DNA of 64,000 bases from Gloeobacterales cyanobacterium ES-bin-313 (GTDB taxonomy: Bacteria > Cyanobacteriota > Cyanobacteriia > Gloeobacterales > Gloeobacteraceae). Where the stretch lies: NCBI GenBank assembly GCA_014379585.1, contig JACMLN010000099.1, positions 1 to 64,000 of the forward strand. The letters run 5' to 3'. How positions within the stretch are numbered: the first letter of the stretch is position 1; every line of letters starts with the position of its first letter. The notes under the pieces were generated by a model that saw only the letters and a list, made by a program, of their open reading frames with translations, was not told the DNA's origin and did no database searches. This document shows, in pieces, positions 27,274-36,612 of this stretch. The position numbers and the translations under genes were made by a program.

Positions 27274-28473
27274 CTACTGCTCTTGTTGCCATGCCTCGGC
27301 GACACAGGGTGGGATACGTTCAAGCAAACGGGGGTCGAAGGGTTTGGGGATGATGTAATCCTTGCCGTAGTTGAGTTCGGTGAGATTGTAAGCATCGAGC
27401 ACGATCTGCGGGACTGGCTCACGAGCAAGGGCAGCCAGCGCTTTAGCTGCAGCAATTTGCATCGCTGTCGTGATTTGCTTGGCGCGTGCATCTAAGGCAC
27501 CACGAAACAAGTAGGGGAAGCACAGCGCATTGTTGACCTGGTTGGGGAAATCCGAACGCCCCGTTGCCATTACCAAGTCGTCGCGGATGGCATAGGCAAG
27601 GGAGGGCAAAATTTCTGGATCAGGATTTGCCAGCGCAAAGACGACAGGATTGGGAGCCATCCCTTTCAATAGCTCGGCGGGTAGGGCATTGGCGGCTGAA
27701 ACGCCAACAAAGACGTCTGCCTCTGGCATCACGTCGGCTAGGGTTCTCGCCGATGTATCCCGTGCCAAATCCGCAGGCAGTAGGTTGAGGTCGGCACGCT
27801 CACGATGAATAACGCCCCCTTTATCGACCATCGTGATATCGTTTGCGCCCATCACTTTCAGCAATCTGGCCGTGGCAGCACCAGCAGCACCAGCCCCTAA
27901 AAAAACGATTTTGGCCGAACCGAGGATTTTTCCTTGTAAATCCAGAGCGTTCAGTAAAGCCGCACTGATGATCACAGCAGTACCATGCTGATCATCGTGA
28001 AAGACAGGAATATCCAGGCGTTCACGCAGTTCTTTTTCGATGCGAAAGCAATGGGGAGCAGCAATATCTTCGAGGTTGATGCCCCCGAACGTGGGAGAGA
28101 TATTCACGACCGTCTCGATAAAGCTTTCGATGGAAGGGGCGTTCACTTCAATATCAAATACGTCGATGCCAGCAAAGCGTTTAAATAGAACCGCTTTACC
28201 CTCCATGACGGGCTTGCTCGCCAGCGAACCCACATTGCCGAGTCCCAAGACGGCTGTGCCGTCGGTGATCACGGCCACCAGATTGCCTTTGTTGGTGTAG
28301 CGGTAGGCATTTTCAGGATCGCGGTGAATCGCGCGCACGGGTTCTGCTACGCCTGGTGTGTAGGCCAACGAAAGATCCGCCTGGGTTGAGCAGGGTTTGG
28401 AAGATTCCACCGAGAGCTTTCCGGGCTTAGGATACTCGTGATAGACCAAGGCATCGTGTTTGAGGTCTGTCAT
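27274..28473 (-). CDS. NAD(P)-dependent malic enzyme
   Basis: Oxidatively decarboxylates malate to pyruvate. The 399-residue protein is the short prokaryotic form without a phosphotransacetylase domain. Motifs: LSLAYTPGVAEPVRAI, NLVAVITDGTAVLGLGNVG, the metal-binding NLEDIAAPHCF and IPVFHDDQHGTAV, and the dinucleotide-binding IVFLGAGAAGAATARLL. It supplies pyruvate and reducing power. Cofactor preference cannot be read safely. It ends at the shared terminator. Confidence 0.94.
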   Translation of the reverse strand: MTDLKHDALVYHEYPKPGKLSVESSKPCSTQADLSLAYTPGVAEPVRAIHRDPENAYRYTNKGNLVAVITDGTAVLGLGNVGSLASKPVMEGKAVLFKRFAGIDVFDIEVNAPSIESFIETVVNISPTFGGINLEDIAAPHCFRIEKELRERLDIPVFHDDQHGTAVIISAALLNALDLQGKILGSAKIVFLGAGAAGAATARLLKVMGANDITMVDKGGVIHRERADLNLLPADLARDTSARTLADVMPEADVFVGVSAANALPAELLKGMAPNPVVFALANPDPEILPSLAYAIRDDLVMATGRSDFPNQVNNALCFPYLFRGALDARAKQITTAMQIAAAKALAALAREPVPQIVLDAYNLTELNYGKDYIIPKPFDPRLLERIPPCVAEAWQQEQ

Positions 28474-28605
28474 GAAAGGGCACCTTCCTTTAGATACGAT
28501 TCAGAAAACATCTTGCTGAAGATTAAGTATCGATGAAGTACAATGAAAAAACGGAAACCAGACCAACTTGGTTTTGTTTTCGACAGAGAGCGAGAGGCAC
28601 AAGGA

Positions 28606-29823
28606 ATGGCAAGAGCGATCTATATGGATAACAATGCCACGACTCCGGTGGATCCGGTAGTCATGGACATCATGTTGCCTTACTTTACAGAGAAGTTTGG
28701 AAATGCGGCCAGTCGCAACCACTCCTACGGGTGGGAAGCGGAAGAAGCTGTGGATATTGCCCGTGGCCAGATTGCTGCAGCGATCAACGCGGATCCCAAA
28801 GAAATTATCTTTACGAGCGGTGCCACCGAGTCCAACAACCTCGCCCTTAAGGGTGTGGCAGAGATGTACCGCGAGAAAGGCAACCATATTATTACGGTTC
28901 AGACCGAGCACAAGTGCGTCCTCGACAGCGCCAAATATCTTGAACAGCATGGCTGCACGGTCACTTATCTGCCTGTGCAAACCGATGGGTTGATCGATTT
29001 GGCCGTTCTTGAAGCGGCGATTACACCCGAAACGATCTTGATCTCGGTGATGTTCGCCAATAACGAGATCGGAGTGATTCAACCGATTGCACAGATCGGT
29101 GCAATCGCCCGCAAGCATGGGGTGCTCCTGCATACCGATGCCGCCCAGGCTTTCGGCAAAGTGCTCATCGATGTCCTGGCGCAAAATATTGACTTGATGT
29201 CGATCTCCGGTCACAAGCTTTACGGCCCCAAAGGGATCGGTGCGCTCTACGTGCGCCGCAAAAATCCTCGGGTACGCCTCGAAGCCCAACAGCATGGTGG
29301 CGGCCACGAGCGGGGAATGCGCTCCGGCACCCTCTACGTCCCTTTGATCGTTGGCCTTGGTGCCGCTGCTGAGCGGGCCGTTGCTGAAATGCCGACTGAA
29401 TCTGTGCGCACGCTCCAATTGCGGGAGCGTTTATACAAAAATGTGACCAGCCGTCTTCCTGAAGTCTACGTCAACGGCAGTCTCGAACACCGCTTGCCCG
29501 GAAACTTAAACATCAGTTTTGCCTTCGTCGAAGGCGAAGCACTGCTCATGGGTCTGAACGACACCGTGGCGCTTTCTTCCGGTTCGGCCTGCACTTCCGC
29601 GTCTCTCGAACCTTCCTACGTACTAAAAGCGTTGGGTGTGGGCGATGAATTGGCACACTCTTCCTTGCGATTTGGCATTGGCCGTTTCAATACAGAAGCA
29701 GATGTAGACCGCGTCAGCGACAAGATTGTCGATGTTGTCACCCGCCTACGGGAGATGTCTCCACTCTGGGAGATGCACCAAGAAGGCGTCGATTTGACCA
29801 AAGTCCAGTGGGTTGCCCACTAG
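28606..29823 (+). CDS. iscS: Cysteine desulfurase IscS
   Basis: PLP enzyme that removes sulfur from cysteine for Fe-S clusters and thiolation. From the ATG at 28606 it has 405 residues, the IscS length. N-terminus [19 protein letters not shown] lysine in [19 protein letters not shown], and the catalytic loop cysteine in [21 protein letters not shown]. This extended loop and the [14 protein letters not shown] ending are typical of IscS rather than SufS. The frame is open to 28543, but the family begins at MARAIYMD. First gene of iscS-iscU-iscA-rsmE. Confidence 0.95.
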   Translation: MARAIYMDNNATTPVDPVVMDIMLPYFTEKFGNAASRNHSYGWEAEEAVDIARGQIAAAINADPKEIIFTSGATESNNLALKGVAEMYREKGNHIITVQTEHKCVLDSAKYLEQHGCTVTYLPVQTDGLIDLAVLEAAITPETILISVMFANNEIGVIQPIAQIGAIARKHGVLLHTDAAQAFGKVLIDVLAQNIDLMSISGHKLYGPKGIGALYVRRKNPRVRLEAQQHGGGHERGMRSGTLYVPLIVGLGAAAERAVAEMPTESVRTLQLRERLYKNVTSRLPEVYVNGSLEHRLPGNLNISFAFVEGEALLMGLNDTVALSSGSACTSASLEPSYVLKALGVGDELAHSSLRFGIGRFNTEADVDRVSDKIVDVVTRLREMSPLWEMHQEGVDLTKVQWVAH

Positions 29824-29858
29824 TAAACCGCTCCATACTTTTCAAGAGGAACGTTCCC

Positions 29859-30248
29859 ATGCCTTACAGCGACAAGGTCATCGACCACTACAACAATCCC
29901 CGCAACATCGGTTCACTTGACAAGGGCGATGCCAGTGTCGGTACTGGAATGGTGGGCGCACCGGAATGTGGCGACGTGATGAAGCTCCAGATCCGTGTCA
30001 ACGAACTGGGCATCATCGAAGAAGCCAAGTTTAAAACCTTCGGTTGTGGTTCCGCCATTGCCTCTTCGTCCCTGGCCACTGAGTATCTCAAAGGCCGTTC
30101 TTTGGATGAAGCCCTTGAGATCAAAAACACCGATATCGTCCGCGAACTGAGCTTGCCCCCGGTCAAGATCCACTGTTCGGTGCTCGCCGAAGATGCGATC
30201 CGCGCCGCCATTGCCGACTATCAATCCAAGCAGGAAACAGCGAAATGA
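29859..30248 (+). CDS. iscU: Fe-S cluster scaffold IscU
   Basis: Scaffold on which Fe-S clusters are assembled. The 129-residue protein is a single IscU domain. The three ligand cysteines and the conserved Asp are present: GAPECGDVMKLQI, KTFGCGSAIASSSLATEY and KIHCSVLAEDAI. AGAGGA is the ribosome binding site. It lacks the LPPVK form of the HscA recognition motif only in context: the sequence here reads LSLPPVKIHCS, so the LPPVK motif is in fact present and fits an HscA-type chaperone. Its stop overlaps iscA (ATGA). Confidence 0.95.
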   Translation: MPYSDKVIDHYNNPRNIGSLDKGDASVGTGMVGAPECGDVMKLQIRVNELGIIEEAKFKTFGCGSAIASSSLATEYLKGRSLDEALEIKNTDIVRELSLPPVKIHCSVLAEDAIRAAIADYQSKQETAK

Positions 30249-30610
30249 CAGCAGCTACCCCAACGCGCCGTCTTCCTCGGCGCGGCATCAAAATGACCGA
30301 TGTGGCCTTGAGCGAAGTTCTGCGGATGCGGGAGCGCAAGGGCGAGGACTTGCTATTGCGGGTCGGTGTGAAAGGTGGTGGATGCTCTGGCCTCAGCTAC
30401 ACCATGAACTTTGAAGATGTGAACAACATCAACCCCAACGACGAAGTCTTCGACCACGAGGGTTTCAAAGTGGTGAGCGACAAAAAGAGTTTGCTCTTTT
30501 TGTACGGTCTGGTTCTGGACTATAGCGACGACTTGCTGGGTGGTGGTTTTCAGTTCAACAACCCTAACGCCGAGCGCTCCTGCTCCTGCGGCAGTTCCTT
30601 CTCGGCTTAG
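30245..30610 (+). CDS. iscA: Iron-sulfur cluster carrier IscA
   Basis: A-type carrier of 121 residues. The three cysteines are at the standard positions, GGGCSGLSY and CSCG near the C-terminus. The N-terminus (MTAATPTRRLPRRG) extends about 15 residues beyond the usual IscA start at GIKMTDVALSEVL, so the inner ATG is an alternative. It overlaps iscU by 4 bases (ATGA) and rsmE by 1 base. Confidence 0.94.
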   Translation: MTAATPTRRLPRRGIKMTDVALSEVLRMRERKGEDLLLRVGVKGGGCSGLSYTMNFEDVNNINPNDEVFDHEGFKVVSDKKSLLFLYGLVLDYSDDLLGGGFQFNNPNAERSCSCGSSFSA

Positions 30611-31320
30611 TGGTTCGCCTCTTCTTAGAACCAAAACAGTTCTCTGGGGAGTCCGCTACAACCCTCACACCTGACCAACTTCACTATTTACGCAAAGTCC
30701 TCCGGTTTCGGCCAGGGGACTTTTGCGTGGTGCTCGATGGCCTGGGCAAAGCTTGGCGGGGTGTTTTCGATGGTGAGCGTCTTGCCCTGGAAGCGCTTCA
30801 GGAATCTCCAGGCTACGAGCTGCCGATCAGCGTCAAACTTGCCTGTGCCGTACCCAAAGGGGAGCGTTGGGAATGGCTTTTGCAAAAGGCCGTCGAATTG
30901 GGAGCGACAGAGATTGTGCCCCTCCAGACAGAGCGCTCAGTGGTCAAGCCCCAGGTCGAAAAATTAACTCGCTGGCAGGCAATCCTGCGGGAAGCCGCAG
31001 AGCAGTGCGAGCGCGCCATCTTGCCCCAAGTGCTAGCACCGATGACTTTGGCAGATTTCCTCGCCCAGGGAGTGATGGGAAAAGGGCTAATCTGTACAGC
31101 GCGGGGAGAACGCCCTTCGCTTTTGTCCCAGCGCACCACGGAACCTCTCACCGTGTTGAGTGGCCCGGAAGGGGGATTCTCGGCCACAGAAATTGCTCAA
31201 GCCCAGGTAGCAGGGTTTCAGTGCGTCAGTCTTGGCCAACGCATCCTGCGCGCAGAAACAGCACCCCTCGTTGCCCTCAGTTGGATCGGGGCTTGGTTTG
31301 AAGGGGACGGTTGGGTGTAG
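30610..31320 (+). CDS. rsmE: 16S rRNA (uracil-1498-N3)-methyltransferase RsmE
   Basis: SPOUT methyltransferase acting on the 30S subunit. GTG start sharing a base with the iscA stop (TAGTG). 236 residues: an N-terminal PUA-like domain (TPDQLHYLRKVLRFRPGDFCVVLDG) and a C-terminal knot domain with WEWLLQKAVELGATEIVPLQTERSV, LSGPEGGFSATE and SLGQRILRAETAPLVALSW. Probably transcribed with iscSUA. Confidence 0.94.
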   Translation: MVRLFLEPKQFSGESATTLTPDQLHYLRKVLRFRPGDFCVVLDGLGKAWRGVFDGERLALEALQESPGYELPISVKLACAVPKGERWEWLLQKAVELGATEIVPLQTERSVVKPQVEKLTRWQAILREAAEQCERAILPQVLAPMTLADFLAQGVMGKGLICTARGERPSLLSQRTTEPLTVLSGPEGGFSATEIAQAQVAGFQCVSLGQRILRAETAPLVALSWIGAWFEGDGWV

Positions 31321-31397
31321 GTACCTCTACTTGACCGTCTTCGATTGAAATGACAGGATCAAGTTAATAAGACTTCATACTCACGAGGGGTCTCCTC

Positions 31398-31727
31398 ATG
31401 TTCCTACCTTTTGATCCTGCTGCGTTCTCCACTGATTCAAGTGCCGAGGCGCTCAAAGAAAACAAACTCCTGCACTACATGCAGCAACAACCCCAAGAAC
31501 AGATGGCGCAGATTGCCCAGGCCGTCTCTCCAGAAATTCAGCAGTTGATTGCCAATAACATCCAGGGCTTGATGGGTGCTCTACCTGCCAATCAGTTTCA
31601 CGTCCAAGTCTCGACCAACCGCGAAAACTTGGCTGGTTTGCTGGCTTCAGCGATGATGACCGGCTACTTTCTGCGCAATGTCGAGCAACGCATGGAACTT
31701 GACGTGCAATTTAGCGCCCTCACCTAA
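31398..31727 (+). CDS. DUF760 protein
   Basis: A 109-residue protein of the DUF760 family, found in cyanobacteria and plastids. Core segments are LLHYMQQQPQEQMAQIAQAVSPEIQQLI, NIQGLMGALP, and NRENLAGLLASAMMTGYFLRNVEQRMELD. The ribosome binding site GAGGGG is 7 bases upstream. No biochemical function is known. It ends just before a long terminator. Confidence 0.88.
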   Translation: MFLPFDPAAFSTDSSAEALKENKLLHYMQQQPQEQMAQIAQAVSPEIQQLIANNIQGLMGALPANQFHVQVSTNRENLAGLLASAMMTGYFLRNVEQRMELDVQFSALT

Positions 31728-31744
31728 CCGAAAAATCAGACAAG

Positions 31745-31780
31745 AAAAAGTCCACTACGTACATACGTAGTGGACTTTTT
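31745..31780 (+). terminator. Intrinsic terminator
   Basis: A perfect 17-bp stem (31745-31761 with 31764-31780, spacer CA) beginning AAAAAGTCC and ending GGACTTTTT. It closes the DUF760 transcript. A stem this long with such a short loop would also extrude as a cruciform. Confidence 0.93.
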
Positions 31781-32089
31781 GATGGAAAACCTTCTCCAAG
31801 GAGTCAACTTCCCACTGAGCATTCCAAGTAGTTGAAATGTATGGTGGAAAATAACTGCTGATTACTCCAGCTGATTAGGCAGTAAACACCAGAACTAGGG
31901 TAAAGACTCCAGAAGAGATCGCATAGGCCGATCTAGCGAGAAAGTGAAGAAGCAAGAATCACTGATCGAAAAGAGACTTGCTTTACGTGCATCTTGGAAG
32001 GGCAGAGATTATCGAACATACCTAATGCAAATCACTCTCACGCATTTCTAAGGGCATTTCCTTGTGGACCAAAAGTCACCAGTTGCACT
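31781..32089. other. Intergenic region, nothing recognised
   Basis: About 310 bases between the terminator and the minus-strand DNA-binding gene. I see no coding frame, tRNA or clear hairpin. Confidence 0.5.
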
Positions 32090-32491
32090 TTAAACCGCTC
32101 CAGTTTCTTTTTCACTGAGACCGGCGTAGTCTTCTTCATCGGTGGACAGCAAGGTGGAACCTTTTGCCCAAGTTAGTAGTGAGATCAAAAAAGATTGGTA
32201 GCCAACGTGACGGCGTTGGGCTTCATCTTTGAGCCACTTCAAAAGTTCACCCGGCATCCGAATACTGATGAGGAAACGTTCATCGGTCTTCGCTGCTTCA
32301 AGGGTTTCATCGAGGCTAGTGCGGGGCTTGTAGGCGTAGCGCTTCCAGATATGGCGGTAGCGATAGATGGTGCTGACCGACAGTTCAGTTTCACTTGCCA
32401 ATTCCCGAACCAACTGACTGCTTTGCATGGGCAGAGCATTCTTTTTGTTCAGGGTCTTGATTGCGGCATCGATCTTTTCTTGATTTTCCAT
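32090..32491 (-). CDS. Composite HTH plus ribbon-helix-helix DNA-binding protein
   Basis: A 133-residue protein with two apparent DNA-binding parts. Residues about 20-52 (LPMQSSQLVRELASETELSVSTIYRYRHIWKRY) look like a helix-turn-helix in which SVSTIYRY would be the recognition helix. Residues about 70-112 (ERFLISIRMPGELLKWLKDEAQRRHVGYQSFLISLL) match the ribbon-helix-helix pattern of BrnA/CopG-like antitoxins, including the GYQ motif. No BrnT toxin or other partner is adjacent. Probably a transcription regulator; the family is inferred from pattern only. Confidence 0.7.
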   Translation of the reverse strand: MENQEKIDAAIKTLNKKNALPMQSSQLVRELASETELSVSTIYRYRHIWKRYAYKPRTSLDETLEAAKTDERFLISIRMPGELLKWLKDEAQRRHVGYQSFLISLLTWAKGSTLLSTDEEDYAGLSEKETGAV

Positions 32492-32589
32492 GGTGCGGCT
32501 TTAACTCCAGGCTTCGGACTTCTAGTTGCAAACTATACATCAAACATAGCTAATTTGCAGAGGATTGGCTAAGAATCTTCTTCAGTTTT

Positions 32590-33471
32590 TTATGAAATGA
32601 GTTCCTGCAATTGTTGGGGATGGTCTGTCATCAGTCCGTCCACGTGCCAGTCCAGCAGTATCCGCATTTCTTGGGAATCATTCGCAGTCCAAGGAATAAC
32701 CAGGATGCCGTGCCTGTGGGCTTCTTGGACTGTTTCCTGTTTAAGCGCGCGATAGTGTGGACACCATAAGTAGGTACCGAGGGCTGCCAACTCATGAGCA
32801 ATGTCCACTGGGCGATGTGCGGTGAGTAGGGCAATTTCTGTCTGGGGTAGCAAGTGACGAAAGCGCTGCAAAACCGAAACAGTGAAGGAGAGGACGACTA
32901 CTTTTGTACATGAATTGTCAGGGCTCCTGACAATTGCGGCGATTAAATTTTCGAATTGCTCGCAAAAAAAACCCAGTTGGGCAGGATCGCAGAAGGGTGT
33001 GCGCTTCACTTCAAGATACACATACAGACTACGAATATATGCGGCTGCCTCAGGGCTTTGCTGGGCATAGAGCTTTAAAAGGGCAAACACTTGCGCCAAA
33101 CTCGGTGGGCTAAATGGGCTGAGTGCCCCTGCCATCAGCACTGGGGAGAACTTGCCCACAAAGCTAGCTGTCTGCCGAGGATACTGCTGAGGATCTGGAT
33201 TGCCATCGGCAATGTATTGAGATTGAATTGTCGCGAGGTCTAGGCTTGACCACAGGGGAGGCGAGTTTTCGACACTCCCCAACACTGTCCGGCACTTGTC
33301 CGGCAGAGGCCAGGGGTCATGGGTGACGAGGATATGGCCATCGCGGGTGAGATGGAGATCGATCTCGATACCCCCAACCCGCAGGTCGAGGGCTTTTTCG
33401 ATGGAAGGCAGGGTGTTTTCCGGCACTAACCCCCGACAACCGCGATGGCCAATGACTCTAGGTCGGTGCAA
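32590..33471 (-). CDS. Glycerophosphodiester phosphodiesterase family protein
   Basis: TIM-barrel GDPD of 293 residues. Catalytic residues: H9-R10 in VIGHRGCRGLVPENTLPS, E18, E36/D38 in GGIEIDLHLTRDG, and H51 in ILVTHDP. An insertion of about 80 residues separates the N-terminal catalytic strands from the rest. The C-terminal end, VDGLMTDHPQQLQEL, is typical. No signal peptide, so cytosolic. Its start overlaps the end of chlP by 14 bases. Confidence 0.9.
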   Translation of the reverse strand: MHRPRVIGHRGCRGLVPENTLPSIEKALDLRVGGIEIDLHLTRDGHILVTHDPWPLPDKCRTVLGSVENSPPLWSSLDLATIQSQYIADGNPDPQQYPRQTASFVGKFSPVLMAGALSPFSPPSLAQVFALLKLYAQQSPEAAAYIRSLYVYLEVKRTPFCDPAQLGFFCEQFENLIAAIVRSPDNSCTKVVVLSFTVSVLQRFRHLLPQTEIALLTAHRPVDIAHELAALGTYLWCPHYRALKQETVQEAHRHGILVIPWTANDSQEMRILLDWHVDGLMTDHPQQLQELIS

Positions 33472-34651
33472 GGGCGTTGCCCCGCAGCAGAGAACCGATG
33501 GTCTTGAGCGTGATCTTGGTTTGGATGAAGGGATTGGCTGGGACGACTGTCTTGTAGAGATAAGAATCGAAGGTCAGACGTTGGACATCACTATCCGCGC
33601 ACATTTCCACAAACGCTTCGCGGCTCGCATCGCTGCGATAGAAGACATCTTGGAGGATGGAAAGCACTTTGTAAGTCAGGCCATACTGTTTGTCCCAGCG
33701 CCGAACATACTCTTTGAGTTGGGCTTCGGTGGGTACTTTGCCCCCTTCCGCAGCTTCAACCACCATTTCGGCGGCCATCCGACCCGACTTGGCGGCAAAG
33801 TAGATGCCTTCACCGGAGGACTTGGTGACGTAGCCCGCAGCATCGCCGACTAACATGACGCTACCAACAACTCGGCGAGGACGGGAACGTTCTGGCAGGG
33901 GATGGGCTTCGATCTTGATAATCTTGCCACCGGCAATCTTATCCCCTGCCCGCTCGCGCAGGGCTTTTTGCATCTTGCGGATGCCGTCTTTGTTGGGGGA
34001 CATGGTGCCTGTGCCGACAGCGACGTGGGTAGACTTCGGGAAAATCCAGGCATAAAAATCAGGGGAGACATCGAGCCCCAGGTACATCTCGGCCCGATCT
34101 TCGTAGTAGGCCATTTTTTCCGGCGGCAGTTCAATGCGTTCTTGGTAAGCAATGGCGTAGGGCACTTCGCCGGCATCGATGGTCTTGGCGATCTTGGAGT
34201 GAAAACCATCGGCAGCAATCACGACATCGGCTTCGATGGTATGGGTTTTGCCTTCTGGATCGCGGTACTCCAGCTTGTTGGGCTTGCCCACTTTCAGTTC
34301 GGTGAAGGTGCCATGAATCAACTTGGCACCGAGTTTCGCGGCTCGGTTGCGCATAAAACTATCGAGGACTTCCCGCCGACACATGCCGATGTACTCGGCC
34401 TGATTGGGCAGGGAGATATCCACGGCAAAGTTAGAAGGGGAAATCATCGTCATGTTGCGCACGCGCCTGTCGATGATGCTTTCAGGTAAGTCAAACTCGT
34501 TCACCATGCACAGCGGGATGGCACCACCGCAGGGCTTGGAGTTGTTTAAGTTTTTTTCTAATAAATAGGTCTCAAATCCGGCCTTTGCACAGACCTCGGC
34601 GGCACATGAACCTGCAGGCCCAGAACCAACCACTGCTACTCGAAGTGTCAC
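33458..34651 (-). CDS. chlP: Geranylgeranyl reductase ChlP
   Basis: FAD enzyme reducing geranylgeranyl groups to phytyl groups for chlorophyll and tocopherol. I chose the GTG at 34651 (GAGGG 9 bases upstream); a TTG two codons earlier is in frame. The product has 397 residues. N-terminal dinucleotide fold RVAVVGSGPAGSCAAEVCAKAG, NNSKPCGGAIPLCMV, CRREVLDSFMRNRAAKLGA, and GSVMLVGDAAGYVTKSSGEGIYFA. It is direct evidence of a phototroph. Overlaps the GDPD gene by 14 bases. Confidence 0.96.
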   Translation of the reverse strand: MTLRVAVVGSGPAGSCAAEVCAKAGFETYLLEKNLNNSKPCGGAIPLCMVNEFDLPESIIDRRVRNMTMISPSNFAVDISLPNQAEYIGMCRREVLDSFMRNRAAKLGAKLIHGTFTELKVGKPNKLEYRDPEGKTHTIEADVVIAADGFHSKIAKTIDAGEVPYAIAYQERIELPPEKMAYYEDRAEMYLGLDVSPDFYAWIFPKSTHVAVGTGTMSPNKDGIRKMQKALRERAGDKIAGGKIIKIEAHPLPERSRPRRVVGSVMLVGDAAGYVTKSSGEGIYFAAKSGRMAAEMVVEAAEGGKVPTEAQLKEYVRRWDKQYGLTYKVLSILQDVFYRSDASREAFVEMCADSDVQRLTFDSYLYKTVVPANPFIQTKITLKTIGSLLRGNALAPT

Positions 34652-34742
34652 AGGCAACGACCCTCAATAACTACGGCGCATACTAACACGCTTCACACTT
34701 TGGATCTGGGGGACATGAAGGAATGTTGCGAAGTGTAGAGGG

Positions 34743-36512
34743 TCAATCGACTTTGACTGGCTCCATGAGCGGAAAAGTGTGGTGTTCGAGGAGCAGATCC
34801 AGGCTCAGTGGGGTTTTGAACTTTTGGGCGGTGCGCTCAATCCCGAAGGCCCGCAAAATCAGTTCTGTAGCACTCTGGCCGAGCAGAGTACCGAGGCTAC
34901 TCTCTTGCTTTTGAAGCACTTCCAGGGAGATGTCGTTGGGGGTCACTTTGATCTTTTCAGCAGCGAGGGCAATCGCCGTATCGAATCCACCGAGCTTATC
35001 CACCAGTCCGAGGGTTTGGGCATGGGCACCCAACCAGGTTCGGCCTTGGGCAATCTCTTGCATGGCGGCTAGGGGCTTATGGCGGCCTTGGGCGGCAAGT
35101 TGTACGAAGCGCTGGTAGCTTTTCAACAGTTCTTGGTCAAAGATCTTGGCGTTTTCGGGATTGAGGGGATGGTTGCCACTCAGCGCGTCGGCGCGGTTCC
35201 CGCGCTTGAAAGATTCGACATTGAGGGCAAGATTTTTGTTGAGTGCCTCAACGTTAGGGATTACCGACCAGATGCCGATAGAACCTGTCAAAGTAAGCGG
35301 ATCCGCGACAATGGCTGTTCCATCCATGGAGACCCAGTAACCACCACTGGCTGCGTAGTTGCCCATGGAGACGATCACAGGCTTTTTCTTCGCGAGTTGC
35401 TCGACGGCACGGCGCACCAAGTCACAGCCGAGACCTGCGCCACCGGGGGAATCGACCCGAAAGACGACTGCTTTGATGTCGTCGCGCTTGCCAGCTTCTT
35501 GGAGGGCACGAATAATCGGTTCTGCACCCTGGGAAGGGCCACTAGAGAGAGGGCTGGCACCACCTCCTTCACCAGCAACAATCAAGCCTACCGAGTAGAC
35601 GATGCCAACTTTGTTAGATCCTTTATTTAGACCCATGTCTTCCAGGGCAACTTGCCCGTAGTCCGAAGCTTTCACTTTTTCCAGGTTTTTGTCCGCATCT
35701 ACCCCAATTCGCTTTTTGATGATGGATTCCACTTCGTCGGCGTAGGCGATGCCATCGATGAGCTTGTGTTCCAATGCCCACTCTGCATTGGGCAGGTTGC
35801 TATCAATTAACTGCTTGACCTGCTCCACCGAAAGCTTTTTGCCGTCAGCAACGGCTTTGACAAAAACACTATATTCTTCGTCGAGGTTGAGATTGATCAT
35901 CTCCTTGACGGGTTCGCTCAAAGCTATGCGACCCAAAGATTCACCGCTTTGGGATTTATATTTTCCGTAACGGAAATACTGCACACCAACTCCGAGTTTC
36001 TGGAGCAACCCTGGCCAATGGGTAATTTCGGTGGTCAGGCCGTTCATCTCAAAAAAGCCTGTGGGTGGCATGTAGTAGTTGTCGAGGGCGAGGGCCAAAT
36101 AGTAGCCCCGTTCGTTGATCGCTTCGCTGTAGCCAATTGCAAATTTGCCGCTCTTATGAAATTCTGCAAACGCATCCCGCAATTCTTGAACCTGCGCCCA
36201 ACCTGCACCGAGGCTATCGAGCTTGACCAAAACCCCTTTGATCCGGTTGTCTTTGGCCGCTTTTTTAAGATTATCGAGCTGATCTTTAAAAGTTAGAGTA
36301 GCGTTGCCCAGCAGGTTGGTTGTGAAATCGGAGGCGGCATACTCGGGCAGTTCTCCTTTAAGATCCATCACCAAAATCGATTGATCGGCAATCTTCGCCC
36401 CGCGATTGGTGAGACCAAAAGCAATCAGGGCAACAATTCCAAGGACGAGCAGGCCACCGATGACCGCGAGAAGGGTACGCAGCCAACCACCGAGCGTTCT
36501 TAAGAAATCCAT
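34743..36512 (-). CDS. sppA: Signal peptide peptidase SppA, 67K type
   Basis: Membrane-bound serine protease that degrades leftover signal peptides. 589 residues, the double-domain form. One N-terminal membrane anchor (LAVIGGLLVLGIVALIAFGL). The N-terminal ClpP-like repeat supplies the lysine; the C-terminal repeat has FRVDSPGGAGLGCDLVRRAVEQL and the nucleophile serine in MGNYAASGGYWVS. In cyanobacteria SppA has been linked to light acclimation. Divergent from cysS across 100 bases. Confidence 0.95.
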   Translation of the reverse strand: MDFLRTLGGWLRTLLAVIGGLLVLGIVALIAFGLTNRGAKIADQSILVMDLKGELPEYAASDFTTNLLGNATLTFKDQLDNLKKAAKDNRIKGVLVKLDSLGAGWAQVQELRDAFAEFHKSGKFAIGYSEAINERGYYLALALDNYYMPPTGFFEMNGLTTEITHWPGLLQKLGVGVQYFRYGKYKSQSGESLGRIALSEPVKEMINLNLDEEYSVFVKAVADGKKLSVEQVKQLIDSNLPNAEWALEHKLIDGIAYADEVESIIKKRIGVDADKNLEKVKASDYGQVALEDMGLNKGSNKVGIVYSVGLIVAGEGGGASPLSSGPSQGAEPIIRALQEAGKRDDIKAVVFRVDSPGGAGLGCDLVRRAVEQLAKKKPVIVSMGNYAASGGYWVSMDGTAIVADPLTLTGSIGIWSVIPNVEALNKNLALNVESFKRGNRADALSGNHPLNPENAKIFDQELLKSYQRFVQLAAQGRHKPLAAMQEIAQGRTWLGAHAQTLGLVDKLGGFDTAIALAAEKIKVTPNDISLEVLQKQESSLGTLLGQSATELILRAFGIERTAQKFKTPLSLDLLLEHHTFPLMEPVKVD

Positions 36513-36612
36513 TGAGCATTTTGGCGAGAGGACAGCCTCAATCTAACAAAAGTGTTCCGAATACCACGAAGTCGAACCGCATTATCATAGAGCAAGCTTT
36601 CTGACTCGACCC

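Noticed and set aside
28501-29418. 305-codon minus-strand frame
   Set aside because: It is antisense to iscS and arises from codon usage there.
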